DNA from: Leptofilum sp050292445
Lineage (GTDB): Bacteria > Chloroflexota > Anaerolineae > Promineifilales > Promineifilaceae
Length of the DNA stretch: 19,874 bases
Direction: 5' to 3'
NCBI GenBank assembly: GCA_050292445.1
Contig: JBNKLQ010000096.1
Span: 1-19,874, forward strand
Below the pieces are notes generated by a model. It worked only from the letters and a program-made list of their open reading frames with translations, was not told where the DNA came from and made no database searches. The translations under genes were made by a program, and so were the position numbers. Shown one piece after another: positions 15,006-19,874 of this stretch. The number at the start of each line of letters is the position of its first letter. Position 1 is the first letter of the stretch.

Positions 15006-16325
15006 TCACCCCTGCTCATAGTTCAATATAATCAATAAATCATTCACATTTGTGCCGGTAGGGCCGGTTTTGATGAGATGTGGACCATTCCCGGCTGCGT
15101 CTCGTTGGGCAAAATAGGTGTAGCTGTCGTTGTTGTTCAAATAGGCTAGGGCGGTCTTCTGGTTATCTGATGTGGTTTGGCCAGTAATGGTGGCCCCAGC
15201 CATGCCGGTGGGGCCGTCGTCGCCATCGGTGGCAAAGCTGGTGATGGTGCGTTGGGGCCAGCTAGCCAAACTGATGGCGGCAGACAAAGCGGTTTCCAGA
15301 TTGCGCCCACCGATCCCGTTGCCACGCAGGGTGACGGTGGTTTCACCGCCTAGCAAGGTGGCGCTTTGTGGCGGGGCGTCTTTGGCCAGAGCAGCGGCGA
15401 ACTGGCCAACTTCTCGTGCTTCGCCTTCGAGCCGGGCAGTGAGCAAACGCGTGTGAAAACCAAGCGCCTCAGCTTGGGCGGCGGCAGCCTGGGCCGATTG
15501 TTGGATGCTGCCGATGATAAAGTTGTCGATGATGTTGGTGGGGGGAGATTGGGTTGTTTCGCTTAACTTTTTTAGCGTGGCTTGGATGGTTTGGGCAACG
15601 GCCGTTTCCAATCCATCTAGCACCTGATACCGCTGCAGAACCGCGAGTGCATCGGCTGGGGTTTCATCGCTGGCGACGGTGGGTCCGCTGCCTATGGCGG
15701 CCAGTTCGTTGCCCACCACATCGCTCAAAATCAGGCTGATTACGTCGGCTGGAGCGGCTAATCGAGCCAAGCCACCTGCTTTAACGCCATCTAGTTGACG
15801 GCGCACGGTGTTAAGTTCCTGAATGGTGCAGCCACTGCCCAACAGTGCCTGGGTAAGCTCCTGCCACATCTCCAGCGGCAAGTGGGGCTGGGTGAACAGT
15901 GCTGACGCCCCGCCAGAAATCAAGCAAAGGACGAGATCGTTTTCGGTGAGGTCTTGGATTGTTTCCAGCAGTTTTCGAGTCCCCGCCAGACTTTTTTCAC
16001 CTGGCACCGGATGGTTGCCTTCGTAACTGGGTAGAGGAAGATTTATATTTTTAGGCAGATGTTTGGTGAGTATGCCGCCGCCGGAAACGGCCGTTTCTCC
16101 CACAATTTCCAACACTGCCTGAGCCATCGGCACGGCCGCTTTGCCCACGCTGATGATGAAGAGACGGCCGTTTTGCAGGTCAAAGGTGTGTTGGGCAATG
16201 GTTAGTTTGCTGCCATTTTTTTGTAGATGAGCGTGAACGGCCGTGCGAGGATCGGCCGTTTGCAACGCAGCGGAGATGATTGCTTGAATGTGTTCGGCGT
16301 GGTTCTCGAATTTTAGAGAAGTCAT
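15006..16325 (-). CDS. Glycerate 2-kinase (MOFRL family)
   Basis: It is predicted to phosphorylate D-glycerate with ATP to give 2-phosphoglycerate, feeding lower glycolysis. The 439-residue product has the class II glycerate kinase N-terminal domain: SVGKAAVPMA (about 60), EGNHPVPGE (102-110), LISGGASAL (135-143) and TVRRQLDGVKAGGLARL (173-189), followed by LSDVVGNELAAIGSGPT. The C-terminal MOFRL domain carries LGGETTVTLRG, GGRNLETAL and TDGDDGPTGMAGA. Length and motif order are normal. There is no obvious Shine-Dalgarno before ATG 16325, but the upstream lipoprotein stop is only 6 bases away, so translation is probably coupled. Glycerate could come from glyoxylate, serine or sugar-acid routes, none of which is visible here. 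Confidence 0.92.
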   Translation of the reverse strand: MTSLKFENHAEHIQAIISAALQTADPRTAVHAHLQKNGSKLTIAQHTFDLQNGRLFIISVGKAAVPMAQAVLEIVGETAVSGGGILTKHLPKNINLPLPSYEGNHPVPGEKSLAGTRKLLETIQDLTENDLVLCLISGGASALFTQPHLPLEMWQELTQALLGSGCTIQELNTVRRQLDGVKAGGLARLAAPADVISLILSDVVGNELAAIGSGPTVASDETPADALAVLQRYQVLDGLETAVAQTIQATLKKLSETTQSPPTNIIDNFIIGSIQQSAQAAAAQAEALGFHTRLLTARLEGEAREVGQFAAALAKDAPPQSATLLGGETTVTLRGNGIGGRNLETALSAAISLASWPQRTITSFATDGDDGPTGMAGATITGQTTSDNQKTALAYLNNNDSYTYFAQRDAAGNGPHLIKTGPTGTNVNDLLIILNYEQG

Positions 16326-16331
16326 GGTGGT

Positions 16332-17675
16332 TTAGGGTTGTAAAGCAGCGGCGGCTTCTTCGGCGGCTACCTGGGGGGTCTTAGCTAGCGTCACGACATC
16401 AAAAACGGCATTGTTTAGCACCGTCATGATAGTGCTGCTACTGCTAAAGGGCATGGCCTGGGCACGATTAAGCTGTTCCCTGGCGAAATCCACGTAGTTT
16501 TCATCCTCTGGCCAGAAGGCAAGGGCATCTTGTCGTGCCGGCAAATAGTTGCTGGCATAACTCCATTCACCCAGCTGGTCACCGGCAATTAGGCTGTTGA
16601 GCAGTTCGCCTGCTAACTGCCGCTGGGCCGGGTCGGTTGTGGTGATGCACCAGACCCAGCCGCTGAGAAGGGGTGTTAGGGGCTGTTGTAATCCGGGAAC
16701 GGCCGTTACCAAAAATTTCCCCTCTTCATCCCGCTGGCGTAAATATTGTTCGCTGCTGGTTAAGGCAAAATCGGCCGTGCCTGCCTGAAAAAGCGGCCAG
16801 GATTCTTGCAAACTTGAGTAATTGCTGCTCTGGTCCAAAATAAAGCCGCTGCTTTTGGCGGTAAAAAGCTGTTGCAAGGCGGTTGCTAATGGTTCAACTT
16901 GCAGGGCTGCCTGGCCAGCCTCATTGGTGAGCATTCCGCCAGCGGCCAGGTAAAATTCCAATGCTAGCGTACCGCCTGGCGCACCGTTGGCCGGGAATAC
17001 AAAATGATTCGGCAACTCGGTGAGGGCTTCCCAGCGCGTCGGAATGGTTTGGGTGATCGCTTCGCTGTTGTAGGCCAGCTGAGGCAGTCCGGTAAGAATA
17101 AAAGGATAGCCGCCCACTCGGTTATCTTGCAGAACCAGATCGAGCGCCGCCGGATAGAGGTCTTCTAATACGGCCGTATCTACCAGGCCATCTAGCGGAT
17201 AAACCAATTGCTCGCTGAGGGCTGGGGCAAGTTGATCGATGGGGATAGCGATGAGGTCTGGCAAAATCTTGGGGGCCACCGTGTGCCCGGTGCGAATGTA
17301 GTTCAAGATACTGCTTTCGCCATTGACTGACTTTTGTTCAACGGTGAGCTCCACATCTGGATGATTGCTGCGGAAAGCGGCCAGCTGGGCATTGAGAATG
17401 GCGGCCCCTTCTTCTGTGGAAAGCGCAATTTCTGGTGGCAGCCAAACACGTAGGGAAGGTTGGGTTTGAGTTACGGCCGTTGTTGGGATGGCAATATCTG
17501 GTGTTGTTTCGGTAGACGGCGTGCCAGTGGCCTCAGAGATGCCGCTGGCCGTTCCATTTATGATTGGTTCAGGCGTGTTTTCTGCATCCGTGGCCTGGGT
17601 GAAATTGTTGACCAGATCGCAGCTAACGGTCAGCCAAAGCAGCACAAAAAGCAGGATTGATACCTTTTTATTCAT
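16332..17675 (-). CDS. Extracellular solute-binding lipoprotein (ABC-type, family 1)
   Basis: A 447-residue lipoprotein with a short signal peptide and lipobox LTVSC (acylated Cys19), then a Ser/Thr-rich linker to about residue 72. The mature part begins LRVWLPPE and follows the family 1 sugar-binding pattern: AFRSNHPDVELTVE, a segment with PDLIAIP, the hinge region GGYPFILTGLPQLAYNSEA, and AQRQLAGELLNSLI near the end. It should capture a sugar, sugar acid or oligosaccharide outside the membrane for an ABC importer. No permease or ATPase gene lies beside it; the next gene is glycerate kinase, 6 bases downstream. No Shine-Dalgarno precedes the ATG at 17675, but a -10-like TATACT ends 7 bases upstream, suggesting a leaderless transcript. 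The ligand is not predictable from sequence alone. Confidence 0.82.
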   Translation of the reverse strand: MNKKVSILLFVLLWLTVSCDLVNNFTQATDAENTPEPIINGTASGISEATGTPSTETTPDIAIPTTAVTQTQPSLRVWLPPEIALSTEEGAAILNAQLAAFRSNHPDVELTVEQKSVNGESSILNYIRTGHTVAPKILPDLIAIPIDQLAPALSEQLVYPLDGLVDTAVLEDLYPAALDLVLQDNRVGGYPFILTGLPQLAYNSEAITQTIPTRWEALTELPNHFVFPANGAPGGTLALEFYLAAGGMLTNEAGQAALQVEPLATALQQLFTAKSSGFILDQSSNYSSLQESWPLFQAGTADFALTSSEQYLRQRDEEGKFLVTAVPGLQQPLTPLLSGWVWCITTTDPAQRQLAGELLNSLIAGDQLGEWSYASNYLPARQDALAFWPEDENYVDFAREQLNRAQAMPFSSSSTIMTVLNNAVFDVVTLAKTPQVAAEEAAAALQP

Positions 17676-17682
17676 GCGCAGA

Positions 17683-17688
17683 AGTATA
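17683..17688 (-). promoter_or_regulatory. Candidate -10 of the solute-binding lipoprotein operon
   Basis: TATACT on the minus strand ends 7 bases before the ATG, so transcription would begin at or within about two bases of the start codon. The -35 region at normal spacing (ATGCTT) is poor. There is no ribosome binding site between this element and the ATG, which fits leaderless translation. Confidence 0.35.
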
Positions 17689-17746
17689 CCTGTGATTATC
17701 TAATCAAGCATTTGCGCCTTGGCCCTGCTTAGGATATTCTTTGCCT

Positions 17747-17842
17747 ATGATGTTCATTTTGCGGTTCGACCGTCGGTATTCTGAAGCGACCCTTCGTGGC
17801 TCTATCTGGGTGCGTCCCAATATTGGTGCGCCTCCCGAATGA
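17747..17842 (+). CDS. 31-codon leader ORF upstream of the ABC-F gene
   Basis: The ORF starts ATGATG and encodes 31 residues (MMFILRFDRRYSEATLRG, then SIWVRPNIGAPPE), ending 27 bases before an intrinsic terminator. A weak promoter-like pair (TTGCGC at 17712-17717, 17 bases, TATTCT at 17735-17740) would start transcription near the ATG. The peptide has no known domain. Its position before a terminator and an ABC-F gene is that of an attenuation leader peptide, as known for antibiotic-inducible ABC-F genes. It may instead be the remnant of a lost gene or non-coding. Confidence 0.4.
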   Translation: MMFILRFDRRYSEATLRGSIWVRPNIGAPPE

Positions 17843-17869
17843 ATATTATGTAAACTGAGTTAGTTTTCA

Positions 17870-17899
17870 GGCCGAGGCGATTATCGTCTCGGCCTTTTT
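17870..17899 (+). terminator. Intrinsic terminator in the ABC-F leader
   Basis: GGCCGAG (17870-17876) pairs with CTCGGCC (17888-17894), and the loop can extend the stem through CGA/TCG. TTTTT follows immediately (17895-17899). It is a textbook rho-independent terminator on the plus strand, placed 135 bases before the ABC-F start and with no full-size plus-strand gene before it. Either it ends a short transcript or it regulates the ABC-F gene. Confidence 0.8.
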
Positions 17900-17913
17900 G
17901 TTTAAAAAATCAT

Positions 17914-17948
17914 GCGTTTGGGGGCTGGCAACCTCCAAACGCCAGCCC
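17914..17948 (+). other. Two competing hairpins in the ABC-F leader
   Basis: GCGTTTGG (17914-17921) can pair with CCAAACGC (17935-17942), and GGGCTGGC (17922-17929) can pair with GCCAGCCC (17941-17948). The 3' arms overlap by two bases, so the two 8-bp stems largely exclude each other. They lie between the terminator and the start codon. Confidence 0.5.
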
Positions 17949-17959
17949 TCAACCATTAG

Positions 17960-18016
17960 CCACAGAGTTCACAGAGATTTTTGAGAAAACCTCTTTTTAC
18001 TCTGTGCCCTCTGTGG
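17960..18016. repeat. CACAGAG-type interrupted palindrome
   Basis: CCACAGAG (17960-17967) pairs with CTCTGTGG (18009-18016), and CACAGAG (17970-17976) with CTCTGTG (18000-18006), with a two-base internal mismatch and an A/T-rich loop. It ends about 8 bases before the ABC-F Shine-Dalgarno. A partial relative (AACGCAAAGAGACACAGATTT) occurs at 7442-7462. It has the look of a small interspersed repeat. Confidence 0.6.
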
Positions 18017-18034
18017 CCAATATCGGAGTTTGTG

Positions 18035-19669
18035 ATGGCTGAAATATTATTTAATCTGGACAAAGTAGCAATTTCCTTAACAGGCAAGCTGATTTTTTCT
18101 GGCTTGAGCTGGGAAGTGCAAAATCAACAGCGTATTGGGTTGGTTGGGCCGAATGGAGCGGGTAAATCAACTTTGCTCAAGTTGGTGGCGCGGGAGCTGG
18201 AACCGGATGATGGTAACATTTTCCGTAAATCTGGGCTGACCTGGGGCCGATTGGAGCAGGAGCCAAATTTACCGCCGGGTAATTCTGTGGTGGATGCGGC
18301 GATGACGGCCGTTCCCCAAATTGCCACGATTCACCAACAATTGGCCGACCTGGAGCAGCAAATGGGCACGCCTGCTGTTTATGAGGATGGTGATCGACTG
18401 ACCAAGGTGATGGCCCAACATGAAACATGGCTGCATAAGCTAGAACAATTGGATGGGGCCAGTTATGAAAGCCGTGTAAAAGAAACGCTGGTGCGACTAG
18501 GATTTCCTCAGGAGCGGTGGGAGACACAAACGGAGCATCTAAGCGGCGGCCAAAAGAAGTTGATTATGCTGGCCAAGCTGCTGGTGGGTCAGCCGGATGT
18601 GTTGCTGCTAGATGAGCCGGACAACCATCTTGATTTGGAAGCCAAGCAGAAGCTGGAAGCGGTTATTCGCAGCTATCCTGGCTGCGTGGTCATTATTTCT
18701 CATGACCGTTATTTGCTGGATGAGGTGGCGACCCACATTGCGGAATTAGAAAACGGCCGTCTTACCCTCTACCCTGGTAATTACACGGCATACACAAACG
18801 CGCGTGAACTGGCCCGACTGCGGCAGGCACAGATGTACGCTGCTCAACAGAAAGAGATTGCCCGCATCGAAGCGGCCATTGCTCGCTTTGAACTGTGGGC
18901 CTCGGTGGTGGTTAATGAGCGGCACATTAAGCAGGCGCGCAGCCGCCGCAAAATGCTGGATAAAATGGACAAGGTGGAAAAGGTCAATGAGCAGCGGCGC
19001 ATGACGCTGGATCTGGCTGGTTGGCGGGGCAGCAACAAAGTTTTGGAATTGGAAAATGTGACGCGGCGGTTTGACAACGGCCGTACCATTTTCAATCAGC
19101 TCAACCAAATTCTATGGCACGGCGAACGGGTAGGGCTGGTGGGTCCCAACGGTGCGGGCAAATCGTTCCTGCTCAAGCAGCTTTTGGACCCGGCAACCAT
19201 TCACGGCGGGCAAATCAAGATTGGACCCAGCGTGAAAATTGGCTACTATGCCCAGGAACAGGAAACGCTGGACTATAGCCGCGATCTCATCAGCGAAATT
19301 CGCCAATCGGCCCCAGTGAGCCGGGAGGTGGCGGTGGCCTTTTTGCATCGCTTTTTATACAGTTACGATCAGATGCAGCAGCCCATTGGCAAGCTGAGCG
19401 GTGGCGAGCGCAGTCGTTTGCAGCTGGCTAAGCTGGTGTTAGAACGGCCGAATCTACTCCTGCTGGATGAACCCACCAACAATCTGGACATTGCTTCCAT
19501 TGAAGTGCTAGAGCAAACGCTGGAAGAGTTCGAGGGAACACTGCTGATCGTGTCGCATGACCGCTATTTTTTGGACCAGGTGGTGGACCGGGTGCTGGAA
19601 TTGCGGGACGGCCGTTTCACCGAATTCGACGGTGCCTATACAGATTATTTAGCAGCAGGAAGCGGCTGA
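18035..19669 (+). CDS. ABC-F family ATPase (ribosome-associated translation factor)
   Basis: A 544-residue soluble protein with two ABC domains and no membrane segments, the hallmark of ABC-F factors that bind the ribosomal E site. Domain 1: GPNGAGKST (38-46), LSGGQ (169-173), LLLDEPDNHLD (190-200), SHDRY (222-226). A charged, helical interdomain linker spans about 240-330 (ARSRRKMLDKMDKVEKV). Domain 2: GPNGAGKS (370-377), LSGGE (454-458), LLLDEPTNNLD, and SHDRY with His508. Both sites look catalytically complete. Domain 1 has DEPDNHLD where DEPTNHLD is usual. There is no long C-terminal extension, so it is nearer EttA-like or resistance-type forms in size than Uup. ATG 18035 is chosen for GGAG six bases upstream; a TTG frame extension to 17981 runs through the palindromic repeat and is rejected. 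Confidence 0.93.
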   Translation: MAEILFNLDKVAISLTGKLIFSGLSWEVQNQQRIGLVGPNGAGKSTLLKLVARELEPDDGNIFRKSGLTWGRLEQEPNLPPGNSVVDAAMTAVPQIATIHQQLADLEQQMGTPAVYEDGDRLTKVMAQHETWLHKLEQLDGASYESRVKETLVRLGFPQERWETQTEHLSGGQKKLIMLAKLLVGQPDVLLLDEPDNHLDLEAKQKLEAVIRSYPGCVVIISHDRYLLDEVATHIAELENGRLTLYPGNYTAYTNARELARLRQAQMYAAQQKEIARIEAAIARFELWASVVVNERHIKQARSRRKMLDKMDKVEKVNEQRRMTLDLAGWRGSNKVLELENVTRRFDNGRTIFNQLNQILWHGERVGLVGPNGAGKSFLLKQLLDPATIHGGQIKIGPSVKIGYYAQEQETLDYSRDLISEIRQSAPVSREVAVAFLHRFLYSYDQMQQPIGKLSGGERSRLQLAKLVLERPNLLLLDEPTNNLDIASIEVLEQTLEEFEGTLLIVSHDRYFLDQVVDRVLELRDGRFTEFDGAYTDYLAAGSG

Positions 19670-19680
19670 TTGCGAAATTT

Positions 19681-19722
19681 GGCTCAAAAACCTATACTTG
19701 CCCTATTCAAGAGCCGTTTTTG
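19681..19722 (+). terminator. Possible weak terminator after the ABC-F gene
   Basis: GGCTC (19681-19685) pairs with GAGCC (19711-19715), followed by GTTTTTG. The stem is only 5 bp with a 25-base loop. CAAAAAC (19685-19691) could alternatively pair with GTTTTTG (19716-19722). Position 12 bases after the stop supports a terminator role, but the structure is weak. Confidence 0.35.
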
Positions 19723-19841
19723 TAATCAAATAGCCATTGGGTAGTCTGGGCGTTGATGTTTGCTGTTTGCAAAACAAGCAATCGAGGCATCGGTTCAGGC
19801 AACATGAAGCTTGATGGCTAGCCAGCATCAAGGAGGGAATG

Positions 19842-19874
19842 ATGCCTGCCGCGATTATTACCCAGTTGAAAGAT
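19842..19874 (+). CDS. Start of a plus-strand gene, cut by the window end
   Basis: A perfect Shine-Dalgarno AGGAGG (19831-19836) lies five bases before ATG 19842, and the frame MPAAIITQLKD stays open to the last base. A second ATG three bases earlier would be too close to the ribosome binding site. Eleven residues are too few to name the product. Confidence 0.55.
   Translation, partial: MPAAIITQLKD

Larger units (their letters stand above)
539..19615. repeat. Dispersed palindrome ACGGCCGT, 36 copies
   Basis: Exact copies start at 539, 1384, 2265, 3227, 3518, 3863, 4802, 6212, 7178, 7351, 7670, 7724, 8010, 8208, 8420, 8690, 9390, 10130, 11310, 11338, 11586, 11902, 12328, 12664, 13593, 15598, 16087, 16164, 16237, 16699, 17170, 17473, 18305, 18753, 19077 and 19608. 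Nine are the longer AACGGCCGTT. The base before the octamer is never C. Two lie between genes (2265, 7351); the rest are coding, appearing as Thr-Ala-Val, Asn/Asp-Gly-Arg or Arg-Pro depending on phase. The count was made by eye and may be off by one or two. Confidence 0.9.

Noticed and set aside
17914..17948. H-type pseudoknot
   Set aside because: The stem order fits, but there are no spare bases to cross an 8-bp helix, so simultaneous stems are sterically unlikely; alternative hairpins are the better reading.
17981..18034. N-terminal extension of the ABC-F protein
   Set aside because: The extra codons are translated from the CACAGAG palindrome; the start at 18035 has GGAG and begins the family sequence.
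539..19615. ACGGCCGT copies as a CRISPR array or tandem repeat
   Set aside because: Spacing ranges from 28 to about 2000 bases, copies lie inside unrelated genes, and there are no regular spacers.

Overview
The window reads as a chromosomal stretch of an uncultured-type Chloroflexota bacterium, probably Anaerolineae-like. This is inferred from moderate GC, lipoproteins with long Thr/Pro/Ser linkers after the lipobox, a surface enzyme held by a C-terminal membrane helix as expected of a monoderm, and the general gene style. No rRNA, tRNA, CRISPR array or insertion sequence was seen. Genes are mostly housekeeping and sugar metabolism.

Layout: (1-103) the tail of a possible plus-strand gene and a bidirectional terminator. 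(104-2038, minus) DNA gyrase subunit B. (2039-2934) a long spacer holding a decayed beta-helix/IPT gene remnant. (2935-7257, minus) a large secreted, membrane-anchored pullulanase with four N-terminal X25-like modules in an A-B-A-B pattern. (7258-7552) a divergent promoter region. (7553-12008, plus) an S41-protease-fold lipoprotein followed by four tightly packed genes: membrane-anchored Mrr-like nuclease, class I methyltransferase, nucleotidyltransferase-fold protein and histidine phosphatase. The last four are chained by 4-base start/stop overlaps. (12096-13478, plus) an M20 dipeptidase, converging on (13492-14919, minus) a phosphohexomutase. (15006-17675, minus) a solute-binding lipoprotein and a glycerate 2-kinase separated by 6 bases. 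(17676-18034) a structured leader with a 31-codon ORF and an intrinsic terminator, ahead of (18035-19669, plus) an ABC-F ATPase. (19842-end) the first 11 codons of a further plus-strand gene.

The strongest unexplained signal is at the DNA level. The palindrome ACGGCCGT occurs 36 times by manual count, about one per 550 bases. About 0.4 would be expected by base composition. It appears in genes of both strands, in all three codon phases, and in intergenic DNA. This resembles the cyanobacterial HIP1 phenomenon with a different sequence. Secondary points of interest are an attenuator-like leader before the ABC-F gene, the coupled nuclease/methyltransferase/nucleotidyltransferase/phosphatase operon, and several different intergenic inverted repeats.

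Functional links: pullulanase, phosphohexomutase, glycerate kinase and the solute-binding protein fit a heterotroph that breaks down alpha-glucans outside the cell and processes sugars inside. The M20 and S41 proteins fit peptide turnover. GyrB and ABC-F are core topology and translation functions.
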